NCBI GenBank assembly: GCA_022432975.1
Contig: CM039511.1
Location: forward strand, 18,502,557 to 18,566,556
Source: Begonia masoniana
Taxonomy: Eukaryota > Streptophyta > Magnoliopsida > Cucurbitales > Begoniaceae
Reading direction: 5' to 3'
Length of the DNA stretch: 64,000 nucleotides
Shown here in pieces: positions 34,176-47,224 of the stretch (position 1 is its first letter; each line of letters starts with the position of its first letter). Both the position numbers and the translations under genes were made by a program. The notes beneath the pieces were generated by a model. It was given only the letters and a program-made list of their open reading frames with translations. It ran no database searches and was not told where the DNA came from.

Positions 34176-35167
34176 TGTAACACCCGACAACTTCGGGCAG
34201 CTGAATTTTTTTTTTTACGAAACAGAATTAACTGTCATCTATGCATATATTTCTTTGGTCGAAAATTTAGGCGTCAAGGTTAATCAATCCTCTTTATAGA
34301 AGTTAGGTCTAGTGGCAAACTTGTAATTAAGCCTACCTTATTAAGTGTATAAATAGAAAATGAAAATCCTAAAACCTCACAAAAACGTCCACCAGCCGAC
34401 TTTCTTCTTTCAGCCGACTCTCTCCCCTCAGCTCTTTTCTCTGTTCTTCCTCCAGCGATCAGCTTCCTTCTGTTTTCTTCAGATACTCCAAGCTTAAGGT
34501 AAGTTTTGGACAATGTGTTTGCCAATCAGTTATTTAGGAGTTGATTTTAGATTAGAGCTTGAGATTCAGGTTGCTGAGGGATTTATAGTAACATAGTATT
34601 AATGGTTAATAACACAGTATTTTGATTGATAATGAGTAGAAATAACAAACGTTGGCAGAGATCGAGTAGTTGGTGAACCCGAATCCCATTATTGTAAGTT
34701 GAGGTTTCTATGCACACTAGGTGATTGATGCAATGCCGAAATGAAATAAGTTAGACTTCTAGGAAATATACTTAGTTAGGAAACTACCATTCCTAAATTT
34801 AGATTGTTTAGGATTTGTTTTCTTACATTATTACATGAAATGTCTTAGGTGGAAAGGGCTCCAAGTGAAGAAAAGACGTTGTTGCTAAGGAATCCAGGTA
34901 AGTGAGTGTGTTAAGATTTCCGGCCATTAAGGCCCTACATCACAAGGGTAGTAGGTTGAGTTTGCTTCTAATGATCGATTATGTTTGGGAAGTTGTCTGG
35001 TTTAGTAAAATGTTTGGATTGGTGTATGCTCTGTTTTTTGGTGAACGACTCCTCCCATGGTCTTATGTTTCGAAAATGTTTATGTCCATGCATTCATGAT
35101 TTATTTACCGAGTAAACAAAATGTTTTACATGCATACTCTTTATGAATGAAATAAGAACGAACGTAT

Positions 35168-36670
<1,503 letters not shown>

Positions 36671-37329
36671 AGTTGGGGTGGTTTTAGCCATGTCACTGTC
36701 CAGAGATGGACCATGATTCTTGCCCGAAAGAGGCCATGTACACGCGCACTGCCTACCCTCCTTCGACACAAACTCCTCCTTAATCCATGATATGAAATTG
36801 ATGAACAAGTATATGATTCCCACGATATGTATATGAATGTGAACATAAACATGATTCCCGAGCTGAATGAAATATACGAACATGATTATATCAAGTATGC
36901 ATTCATGAGTATTCATGCATTTGTTGCGCTCCTTACTAAGCAAGTAGGCTTATAGTTTTACCTTATGATGTAGGTGACGAACTAGCAGGTGAGGACTTCA
37001 CTCCTGAGGATAATGCTTAAGTCGGGTTGCTGGATAGTGCTCATGGTATGAATTTTGTGCTGGGTGATGATTCGACCTGAGGATGGCGTTCCTGGTCTGT
37101 TATGGTATAAGACAGTGATATGGAGGAATAAGTAGGAGAGAACTTTTCTTTATACGACGATAATTATTGACTTGTTCAGTATTATGTGTTTTTAAAGAGG
37201 ATTATAAGACTAAATGTTTTATGAGTCTTTCTGGAAATGAAGTTTGAAATCTTTAGAGGATAAGAAGTAAGTAGATTTGAGCGGTGGATGTGTTTGGTAG
37301 ATGTATTCGGAAGATGGGCGGTAGAAGTG

Positions 37330-37745
37330 TAGCGGTGGATGTAAGTTGGTTACTATTGAGCGGTAGAAGTTACTCTGTTAATGTCGAGTGTTACTGTTGA
37401 TAGGTGGATGCTGGATGTATGAGTCATTCGGTTGACGTCATCGGTAGATGTTGAGTGTTACTGTTGAGCGGTGGATGCTGGATGTATGAGTCATCCGGCT
37501 GACGTCATCCATAGATGTTGAGTGTTACTGTTGAGCGGTGGATGTTGGATGTATGAGTCATCCGGCTAACGTCATCGGTAGTTGTTGAGTGTTACTGTTA
37601 GCGGTGGATGCTAGATGAATGAGTCACCCGGCTGACGTCATCGGTAGATGTTGAGTGTTACTGTTGAGCGGAGGATGCTGGATGAATGACTCACACGGCT
37701 GACGTCATCAGTAGATGTTGAGTATTACTGTTGAGCGGTGGATGT
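37330..37745 (+). repeat. 67-bp minisatellite in the 3' LTR, about 6 units
   Basis: Same unit as 26100-27988, with more divergence between units. TGAGTCA and TGACGTCA are present in several units. It shows the ancestral short form of the array. Confidence 0.9.
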
Positions 37746-37948
37746 GAACGGCAGAGGTTAAATCGATTGTCTGTTAATTTCCTCCTTCATATAAACATAC
37801 AGATGATTTTCCAAACGATTTTTAATGGCCTTGAGTTGATTTAGAGTTTCACAAGAAAGAAAAAAAAAGGAAATAGATATATGGGTCAAGAATAGGCTTA
37901 CGCTCATGTTTATGAAATTCTCGACCTGTCGGGTTTTGGGTTGTTACA

Positions 37949-38144
37949 GACAGGGCGAACACGTAACAAAAATCTGTCGTACGGGACATTGATTTGGAAG
38001 ATCGTGGAGCGATCTCAGGTTTAGCTGCCCACTGGAGAGCAGCGGAGAGCTCCAAGATCCGTCGATGTGTTTGACAAGCTTCATTTGAGTCGAATGGGCC
38101 TAGTCGAATTCGCCGGGTCTTGGATGTTGAATGGAGATCCTGGG
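37949..38144 (+). other. Flank interrupted by the Copia insertion (possible coding fragment)
   Basis: 196 bases between the Gypsy 3' LTR and the Copia LTR. Its right end (GGAGATCCTGGG) may join directly to 48332 (CCGGGGACTC), because the 5-bp flanks CTGGG and CCGGG look like a mutated target duplication. I do not recognise a protein. Confidence 0.45.
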
Positions 38145-39246
38145 TGTAGGAACGTGATTGTCTAAGAGGGGGTAAATTAGATTTTTTAAAATAATTTAGT
38201 TAACCTAATCGTTTTCTCTCCTTGTATGCAATTACTACGATTTTAGCGAACAAGTCAGCAGATTAAAGTAAAAGAGAGACAGAGAAATCGACACCAAAGT
38301 TTTTAACGTGGTTCGGCCAAAACTTGCCTACTTCCACGCTTCAAGGCTCCTCCTTGAAGATTCTTTCCTTCTCCTCAAAAGAAATCTAGATCGCACTTCA
38401 CGGGCGTCGATCTACTGCCTTTTACAAATTTGGATTGAACTTCCTGGACATCAATCCACTGCCTTTACACTTTTACAAGATGAAAATGATTCTCAGCACA
38501 AAGCTACACTCTCTCAAATTCTAAATCTCAAGTTCAGATCTAAAGAGGTAAATACAGAGTTTTTCGCTAAAGCTCGTGGTAGCACAAAGTTACTGTTTCA
38601 AAAGATTGGCAAAAGCTCTTCTCTCGAGCTTCATTTTTCTTTATATACTCTGTCTCTAATCCGCGTCTCATTCAAAAGACTCCTTGTTTCCGTACAAAAA
38701 TATTACTATTGGAGAACATTCGAACGCAGAAAAATAGCTATTGAGATCTGGAGTCGCTATCGCTCGTGGGCGTTTAATAATCTGGACAAAGTGAGATTTT
38801 GGACAAATGAGCTTGAACTAATTCATTCGGTCTGAAGTTGTTCTCACTTTGGAAAAGTAAGTTTGGACGAGTGAATTTGGACGAGTGCGTCTGTCTTTAA
38901 CTTTGGACGACTGCGTCTGTCTTTTAACTATGGACGACTGCGTCTGTCTTTTAACTCTGGACCATTGCGTCTGTCTTTTGACCTTGGACGACTGCGTCTG
39001 TCTTTTGACCTTGGATGATTGCGTCTGTCTTTTAACTCTGGATTACTTAGACTATAACACTTAACCAAAACCGTCAGAAAACATAATACCCTTTTCAAAG
39101 GGCATTTCCAGATAAATACTATAAGCACAATAGTCCAATATTCAGTTCATGTATTTCCTATATAATCATAATCATCAGTTCATCTATTTCATATAAAACA
39201 TAATCATCAATAACATATTTAAACTTAAACTCTATTTAAGTCAACA
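38145..39246 (-). mobile_element. 3' LTR of the SIRE-like element
   Basis: The + strand runs TGTAGGAACGTG ... TTAAGTCAACA and aligns along its length with 47225-48331. It includes about five 27-bp units at 38890-39040. It encodes, on the + strand, a 175-codon open frame (38308-38835) also open in the other LTR; this is antisense to the element and probably fortuitous. Confidence 0.9.
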
Positions 39247-40146
39247 ATCTCCCCCTTTTTGATGAGGACAAATATATAACTGATTCACCATTGTATCTAC
39301 ATTTAAGTTTAAACTTATATACTCCCCCATAATCTATGCAGTATTCCTTATCATAAGTCCTTAACAAAGATCAGTATGCATTCAGTAAAGTAATTCTATA
39401 GTCACTCTATATCCTCTCACCTTGCGTTTGACCTTGGACGACTGCGTCTGTCTTTTGACCTTGGACGACTGCGTCTGTCTTTTGACCTTGGACGACTGCG
39501 TCTGTCTTTTGACCTTGGACGACTGCGTCTGTCTTTTGACCTTGGACGACTGCGTCTGTCTTTTGACCTTGGACGACTGCGTCTGTCTTTTGACCTTGGA
39601 CGACTGCGTCTGTCTTTTGACCTTGGACGACTGCGTCTGTCTTTTGACCTTGGACGACTGCGTCTGTCTTTTGACCTTGGACGACTGCGTCTGTCTTTTG
39701 ACCTTGGACGACTGCGTCTGTCTTTTGACCTTGGACGACTGCGTCTGTCTTTTGACCTTGGACGACTGCGTCTGTCTTTTGACCTTGGACGACTGCGTCT
39801 GTCTTTTGACCTTGGACGACTGCGTCTGTCTTTTGACCTTGGACGACTGCGTCTGTCTTTTGACCTTGGACGACTGCGTCTGTCTTTTGACCTTGGACGA
39901 CTGCGTCTGTCTTTTGACCTTGGACGACTAATCATCAATAACATATTTAAACTTAAACTCTATTTAAGTCAACAATCTCCCCCTTTTTGATGATGACAAA
40001 TATATAACTGATTCACCATTGTAATCTACATTTAAGTTTAAACTTATATACTCCCCCATAATCTATGCAGTATTCCTTATCAATAAGTCCTTAACAAAGA
40101 TCAGTATGCATTCAGTAAAGTAATTCTATAGTCACTCTATATCCTT
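39201..40146. repeat. Duplicated LTR-end/3' leader flanking an expanded 27-bp array
   Basis: 39201-39415 and 39929-40146 are near-identical (TAATCATCAATAACATATTT, the LTR end TTAAGTCAACA, the polypurine tract complement ATCTCCCCCTTTTT, then about 170 bases). Between them 39428-39929 holds about 18.6 perfect 27-bp units containing CTTTTGACCTTGGACGACTG followed by CGTCTGT. The same unit occurs in a few imperfect copies inside both LTRs. The - strand frame is an open RSRPRSKDR repeat of 175 codons; it is not a gene. Confidence 0.93.
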
Positions 40147-40334
40147 CTCCCCCTTTGACATTATCAAAAATAAACACAGATAGGAGAAATGTCATTCAAC
40201 ACGATCATTGTATAGACGACAGAGTAAAATGTTCACAGATTGGAAAAATAAATGGTAAGGAGTCACAGTGTACAAAAAAGAGTAAAGGATAAAGAAAGAT
40301 TGCTAGTTCTCAAGGGAGGAGGTATTCTCCCAGT

Positions 40335-42190
40335 TCAGGATTGACCATAATTGATCAAGGAAATGATCCGGAGCAGGAAGGGAGTCGGCAGGAGGATCAG
40401 TGCCCTGAGAGGAACAGTTGTGAGAGGGGGGTCTGAAGCCATAGAAGTATTGAGCATGACTGGTGAAACAGCAGGAGCAGACAAAGGTTCTGCCTCACAG
40501 ACAACATCCCCTGAGGCAACAGCAACCTCGACGGCACCTGAGAGAACAGCAGAGGGAGCTGGACGAGCTGACTCAGGAGACTCCTCACTGGCATCCAAGT
40601 TCTTAGCCGCATTAGAGGGCTCACCAGCACTCCGAGTCATAATTGTGCTAAGGTCTCCAATATGAGAGAGAACCTTGGCACAACCCGCTGCAATTGCTCG
40701 ATGACAAGATTGGCATGGAATTGAACTGAGGAGAAAACATCATCAATGGCTTTGCTTTAATTTGATTCCAATAAATCGATACGTTGATGCAGTCTTTGAA
40801 TGTTAGCTTCGAGAATGTAATGCCGAGAGAGGGTGGAGGCTTCGAGATGTTCGAGTTGGGACAGGACAAAAGCTTCAAACTGATCCTGTCTTGATAGATA
40901 CAGGGACTCAAATGATTCCTGACCACTGCCAAGACTAGCTATACTCGCCGAAAGCTCATTATATTGCTCCTCAAAAAAGGAATTCCTCTGGAGGAGTGGG
41001 GCAATTTTTAGGGCGAGGACGAACACGAGCTAGCAATGTAGGCACTAGAGATGGAGAGGGAGTAGGAAATGGACTGAGTGGGCGTTGGAGATCAGCTTGG
41101 ACTGGACGAAGGTCATGAGCACACATATGCTCTTGAGGGTGAAGTGAAACATTATTGACCTCTGCAGGAGCTTGGAGAAGAGAACTGGAGGTGGCAGAGG
41201 GTCAAGGACAGGAAGAAGAGAGTCATCTGGGGCACTGTCTTCCTCTTCTTCGTCGGTAATGATTAGGCGCCTGGAAACACCTCTTCGACCATCTTTGTCA
41301 ACAAGCACACCTTGATCATTTCGAGTAATTCCCATTCTTGACAAGGTGGATGATGAAAAGAAGTCGGATTTCTTCAAGGATAACAACTTGTCAGACTCTA
41401 GAAAGATGACTCCATACCGTTGAAAAATCTTCATAAGTAGAAGATTGTAAGGCAGAAACTTGGAGACATTGCATACAACTTGGAGCATTCGGTTCAAAAC
41501 AATGTATCCAACATTAAAGGGTTCCCTTTTGAAAAACTGACCAAGCAAGAACAGATCTATTCTATTGACATGGTCGCGATGACCATCAACAGGCAAGATG
41601 TTGTAGTGGATCATTTGGTGGAAGACTCGAGCCCTGCAGGTCAAATCCTTGCTCTTCAACTTCAGGGGAGAAAAGTTGGGATCCTTGGCAATCAATTTAA
41701 CTAAATCTTTGCCAGCTGGTTTCTCAAGAAAAGACGGAGTCTTGGCTGCCTCAAAGAATCTCCGGGAACCATTCAGAAATTCACAATGGAGGATGTCATG
41801 GATAGCTTCCTGAGTGAGCTCAATATGTCGTCCATAGACATAACTCCTAATTACCAGAGGACGCATAGAATGTTCAAGATTGGCATAAAACATTCTAATA
41901 GAGGTTTCACAATAATGAGACTCAAGATTCAAACAGCCCCATCAAGCCCATCATAAGTAAAGGTTCTTCTAAATCCAAACCAGTTAAGTCGCGAAAAACA
42001 ACTCCTCTAGAACGAATAATAGGTTTGATTTCTAACCTTCATAATACCTATTAAACGCCGCTTGATTAATGAACTCATGATTGGGCCATTGAAGAGGAGA
42101 AGGAACGGTGACAGACTGAGCATCCGCCGGATGAGAAGTCTTTTGCTTTTTCCGTGAGAAGACTTGCTCTGCGCGGGAAGAAGATGCCAT
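40335..42190 (-). pseudogene. Envelope-position ORF of the SIRE-like element (frame-shifted)
   Basis: Start ATG at 42190 (MASSSRAEQVFSRKKQKTSH). Frames shift at about 42040 and 41940, then 41932-41045 is open for 295 codons, then a further shift leads to 41026-40757 and a Ser/Pro/Ala/Glu-rich C-terminus to 40335. The middle part (FYANLEHSMRPLVIRSYVYG, ELTQEAIHDILHCEF, FHQMIHYNILPVDG) has the layout of the plant transposon-protein domain, as does the Athila ORF at 17670-18941 (FYANFE, then SEINQFYEL). 41026-40757 is a predicted coiled coil (SRQDQFEAFVLSQLEHLEAS). No transmembrane anchor is evident. Its role is unknown. Confidence 0.72.
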
Positions 42191-42494
42191 TGATCGGAGT
42201 TTGGTTTTTTAGCGAAGATGAAGAGCAGAGAAAAGTAGGAATCGCCAGACGATCGAAAGAAATTGAGAGGTTTTAGAAGATTGTTTGAAAGTTAGGGTTT
42301 CTGTAACATTTCGAAGGAATTTATAGTCCATTTTGTGAAACGTCCATTTTGACAACGTCCATTGTCAACGTCTATTGTGACAACGTCCATTGTCAACGTC
42401 AATTGAATTCAGAGAGAAATATCTCGGAGATCATCCATTTCTTTATTGACCACACTGCTTATTGGTCAATTTTCTCCAACATAAAAACAGAACA
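42191..42494. other. Spacer between pol and the envelope-position ORF
   Basis: AT-rich leader. At 42340-42405 the + strand has short repeats of AACGTCCATTGTCAACGTC-type words, which may be a decayed minisatellite. No ORF. Confidence 0.5.
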
Positions 42495-43900
42495 TTAATT
42501 TTTTTCAATCCTAATGAGACCTAACCTAATTCTAATATTATTGAAGGTCTTCTCATCTAAAGGCTTGGTAAAGTCTTCTGCTAATTGATCAACAGAGTTG
42601 ACAAATTCTAGTGTCATATCACCTTTTTGAACATGATCTCTAATGAAGTGATATCTAACCTCGATGTGTTTGGTTCTTGAGTGCTGAATGGGATTTTTGG
42701 ATATATTGATGGCATTGGTGTTGTCACACCTAATTGGAATCCTATCATAGAATAAATTGTAATCCTCTAAAGTTTGCTTCATCCAAAGCATTTGAGCATA
42801 GCGATTGCCAGCAGCAATATATTCACTTTTGGCAGTTGAAAGTGCTACAGAATTCTGCTTCTTAAAGTACCAAGATACAAGAGATTCACCTAGAAATTGA
42901 CATGTTGCACTGGTACTTTTTCTATCTACGAGGCTTCCAACATAATCAGAATCAGAATATCTTATTACATCAAATGAAGTACCGTTTGGATACCATAATC
43001 CTAAATCATAAGTTCCACTTAGATATTTGAATATTCTCTTAACTGCACTTAAGTGAGATTCCTTAGGGGAAGCTTGAAACCTAGCACACAGGCACACACT
43101 AAAAAGGATATCGGGCCTGCTAGCTGTTAGGTATAACAGAGAACCAATCATACCTCTATACTTCTTGATATCCACACTTATCTCATTTTCATCTTTATCC
43201 AATTTTGTAGTAGTGCTCATGGGAGTTCTAGAGGACTTAGAAGAATCTAATCCAAATCTTTTTAGGAGATTTTGATGTATTTTTCTTGACAGAAGAAAAT
43301 TTCATCTTGTTTTTGACTAATTTGAAATCCTAAGAAGAATTTTAACTCCCCCATCATACTCATTTCAAACTCACTTTGCATAACAGTGGTAAACTCATCA
43401 CAAAGTGAAACATTTGTAGAACCGAATATGATGTCATCAACATAGATTTGAACTATAAGAATGTCATTATCCTTTTGCATAGTAAAAAGGGTTGAATCGG
43501 TATTACCCTTTTTGAACTTCATTTCCTCAAGGAAATTCTTCAACCTATCATACCAAGCTCTATGAGCTTGCTTAAGTCTGTATAGAGCCTTTTTGAGCTT
43601 ATAGACATGGTCAGGTTTGTCATAGACTTCAAATCTTAAGGGTTGCTCTACATAAACTTCTTCCAAGATATAACCATTTAAAAATGCACTCTTAACGTCC
43701 ATTTGAAAGAGTGTGAAGTTTAGCAAGCAAAGGCTAAGAGCATCCTAATAGATTCTAGTCTAACTACGGGTGCAAAGGTTTCTTCAAAGTCTATTCCTTC
43801 TTCTTGATTGTAACCTTTGGCAAATAATCTAGCTTTGTGCCTGACCACAATCTCATTTTCATCCATCTTATTCTTAAATACTCATTTTGTTCTAATAATA
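42495..43900 (-). pseudogene. Copia RT and RNase H
   Basis: RT at 43900-43262 shows FQMDVKSAFLNGYILEEVYV, KALYRLKQAHRAWYDRL and the catalytic YVDDIIFGST. RNase H at 43220-42495 shows GMIGSLLYLTASRPDILFSV, YSDSDYVGSLVDRKSTSATC, LSTAKSEYIAAG, RTKHIEVRYHFIRDHV and AEDFTKPLD. The frame breaks between 43220 and 43262, and again at about 43730 where 43726 is only an internal Met. These are a few one-base lesions in otherwise complete domains. Confidence 0.9.
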
Positions 43901-45600
43901 GGATGGTTATCGGGTTTTGGAACAAGTTCCCAAACATTGTTCCTTTCGAATTGGTTTAATTCATCTTGCATAGCAACTATCCAATTTTCATCTAATTCGA
44001 CTTCTTCAAACTTCTTAGGCTCTATTTGAGAGATAAAGGCTACATTTGCACAGAGATTTCTAATGGAGGCTCTAGTTTTGACTCCTAATATTGGATAACC
44101 TAGAACTTCATCTAAAGGATGATCTTTTACATGTCTCCAATCTCTAGGAAGAGTAGCAAATTCATCATTGACTGGGACAATGTCTAGAGAATTCGAAGAA
44201 GGTTCTCGGCAATTTACTCCTTGAATAGTTTCAGCCGGTTTGTCTAAGGAGAGAGAATCCAGTTGCTTTTCTAAAATATCTTCCTCGTCCATATTAATTG
44301 TGAGTTTAGGGGTTTCATCAAAATTGACATGCATTGATTCTTCTACAACTAGTATTCTTTTGTTGAAGACTCTATAAGCCTTACTGGATAGGGAATAACC
44401 AAGAAAAATTCCGAGGTCAAATTTGGAATCGAATTTTTTCAAGTTATCCTTGGTGTTTAGAATGAAACACTTACAACCAAAGGCTCTAAAGTATTTGACA
44501 GTAGGGATTTTTCCATTCCAAAGCTCATAAGGTGTTTTCTCTATAATAGGTCTTATGGAGACCCGGTTTAGCACATAGCAAGTTGTGGAAACAGCTTCTG
44601 TCTAGAAATACTTTGGAAGAGAGTTCTCATTGAGTATTGTCCGAGCCAGCTCTTGAAGAAACCTATTTTTCCTCTCAACAACTCCATTTTGTTGAGAGGT
44701 TCTAGGGGAGGAGAAATTGTACTCAATTCCATATTTAAGACACAAGAGTTCAAATTTTTCATTCTCAAATTCTCCACCATGATCACTATGGATATCAACA
44801 ATGATGAGCTCCTTTTCAGTTTTGAACTCTCTTCCTAAAGCTAGAGAAAGTATCGAAAGTTTCATCCTTTGACTTTAGAAAGAATACCCAAGAAAATCTA
44901 GAAAAATCATCAACAATGACAAAGGCATAATGTTTGCCTCCTAGACTAGTAATATTTGAATGACCGAAGAGGTCCATGTGAAGTAGTTGGAGAGGCTTGG
45001 ATGTAGAAATTGCATTCTTTGATGCAAAGGAACTTTTGATCTGCTTGCCTATTTGGCAAGCTTCACAGACTTTATCCTTCTCAAAGGATATCTTTGGAAT
45101 CCTTCTAACTAGATTATTCTTAGTGATCTTAGCTAAGGTATCCATACCTACGTGTCCTAATCTTCTATGCCAAGTCCAACTATCAACCAACAGATTCACA
45201 GCAAGGCATTTTTCATCAGTATGTTCAAAGTTATCTAAATCAATAATATAAACATTTTCTTTCCTATACCCTTTAAACAGAATTTTGCTATTTGAAACAT
45301 CCTTAATTATACAAGAAGTTGATTTAAAAGTCACTTTATATCTTTTATCACACAATTGGCTAATACTAAGTAAATTATGTTTTAACCCTTCTACTAGCAA
45401 CACATTTTCAATAATAGGATTAGAGCTGTTACCTATGTTATCGATGCCAACAATTTTACCCTTTTAGTTTCCACCAAAAGTGACGTTTTCTTTCTTCTTG
45501 TTGACAATAGTAAATTTTGTTAAGTCTCCCGTCATATGCCTCAAGCATCCACTATCGAGGTACCATTGATTCTTTCCGAGAGAGCACTCAACCTGCAAAA
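43882..45600 (-). pseudogene. Copia protease and integrase
   Basis: The protease region (DSGC in a WYLDSG-type context, around 45530-45560) is followed by a stop at about 45463. Integrase reads LLVEGLKHNLLSISQLCDK, WHRRLGHVGMDTLAKITKN, KVCEACQIGKQIKSSFASK (zinc-binding H..H..C..C), the catalytic region HMDLFGHSNITSLGGK, VDIHSDHGGEFENEKFEL, TSQQNGVVERKN, and the C-terminal GLFLGYS-like segment GIFLGYSLSSKAYRVFNKRI at about 44380. Frames change near 44820-44865 and 44570-44605. A stop interrupts the integrase-RT junction at about 43885. Confidence 0.88.
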
Positions 45601-45606
45601 TAGAAA

Positions 45607-47157
45607 TCAAGTTCTCTTCTTAGGTACCCAAATCTTTTGGGTCCTAGTGTTAGTTTTAGTTCCTTTAGAAACCCACTGTAAATTACTACTTGATTTCTTT
45701 CCAAGCTTCAAAGGACATTCATATGATTTATGTCCTACTTCATTACAAGCATAACAAGTGGATGATCTAACAAAGAAATTTTTATAGACTTTCTTTCTAT
45801 TAGATTTTTCATATCCTAACCCTTCCTTGTCAAATGTAACTCTCTGACTTCCTAACAGCATGTTTAAGTTCTTGCTACCGTTAGTAAATTTAAGAAATAT
45901 GTTATTCAAGTTCTCATTTTTACTCTTAAGATCATTTATTTCCTTTTCCTGCAAATTGCATTCCTTAGCATGCTTTTCAACCAAGTTTGCATTTTCCTTC
46001 TTTAGCAGGTTGTATTTAGTCTTTAGCATACCAAATTGCTTTACTAAATCATTAAAAGTATCAACTAGATCCCCTTCATCATCTTCACTATCGCTAGAAG
46101 AATGACTAACCTCACCCTCCTTAGCCATGAAGCACAGATTGGCGACTTCTTCATCTTCTGAAGATGTGTCACCCTCACTGTCATCCCATGTAACTTTCAT
46201 GGCCTTCTTCTTGAATTTCTTGGGTCCCTTCTTTGCTTGTGGACACTCGGCCTTGATGTGTCCAGGCTTCCTGCATTCAAAACAGGTGATTTCCTTATCC
46301 TTCTGAGATTTATCTCCCTTTGAGAACTACTTCCCTTGCATCCTCTTTCTCTGGAGAAACTTGCTGAACCTTCTAGTAATGAGGGCTATATCCTCATCAT
46401 CATCATCTTCCTCGGATTCTTCTTATTTGCTTGAAGAAGCTTTGAGAGAGATATCTTTCTTTCTGTTGATCTCTTTCTCTTTGAGATATTCCTTGTCATT
46501 GGCTCTCATGGTTATCTCGTGAGTCATTAGAGAGCCAATGAGTTCTTCTATCTTGAGAACCTTGAGATCTTGAGCTTCTTGTATAGCTGTTACTTTCGCT
46601 TGCCAGGCTCTTGGTAGGCACCGAAGAATCTTTTTCACAAGTTCTTCACCTGAATATGTCTTACCAAGAACTTTTAAGTCATTAGTAATGTCAGTAAATC
46701 TAGTAAACATTGAACTAATTAATACTTATTTTTCTATAGAAAATAGTTCATGATCATGGACTAACATGCTAATTTTATTCTCTTTTACTTGGTTAGTCCC
46801 CTCGTGTGTAACTTCCAATAAGTGTCATATTTCCTGTGCACTATCACACCCTTGAACTCTGTTAAACTCATCTCTGTTGAGTGCACAGTATAGTGTGTTT
46901 ATTGCCTTAGCATTTAGGCTCAAATTCTTTTTGTCTAAATCAGTTAGTTCATGTGATGCTTTAGGAGTACTAACACCATTCTCAGTTTTTACAGCTATGT
47001 ATGGACCATTTTCTATAATATTCCATAACTCATAGTCCATGGCTTGAACAAAGATTTTCATTCTAGACTTCAAGTAAACATAATCAGTATCATCGAAAAA
47101 TGGTGGCATAGAGATGGACTGACCCTCTATGTGTGTGGAGTTTGTGTTGAATGTCAT
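45607..47157 (-). pseudogene. Copia gag with two zinc knuckles
   Basis: Start ATG at 47157 (MTFNTNSTHIEGQSISMPPF), followed by the SIRE-like gag core (FVQAMDYELWNIIENGPY, LNAKAINTLYCALNRDEFNR). A stop at 46825 and frame changes near 46730 and 46420 interrupt it. The middle block 46710-46423 has LRCLPRAWQAKVTAIQEA. The first knuckle CFECRKPGHIKAECP is at about 46285-46240, the second CYACNEVGHKSYECP at about 45755-45710 (both C-X2-C-X4-H-X4-C). Between them 46200-45800 is acidic and coiled-coil-like. Two knuckles separated by an acidic region fit the SIRE lineage. Confidence 0.88.
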
Positions 47158-47210
47158 TGCAAGAGTATCACAATATTTTCTAAATCACAGTTTAGACAAT
47201 ATTAAACCTT

Positions 47211-47222
47211 GCTCTGATACCA
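47211..47222 (-). promoter_or_regulatory. Primer-binding site, initiator tRNA-Met type
   Basis: On the - strand TGGTATCAGAGC, the standard plant Copia PBS, 2 nt from the LTR border. Confidence 0.92.
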
Positions 47223-47224
47223 AT

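Noticed and set aside
39417..39944. 175-codon Arg/Ser-rich repeat protein (RSRPRSKDR), resembling an SR protein
   Set aside because: It is a by-product of the perfect 27-bp array and is absent as an open frame from the LTR copies of the repeat.
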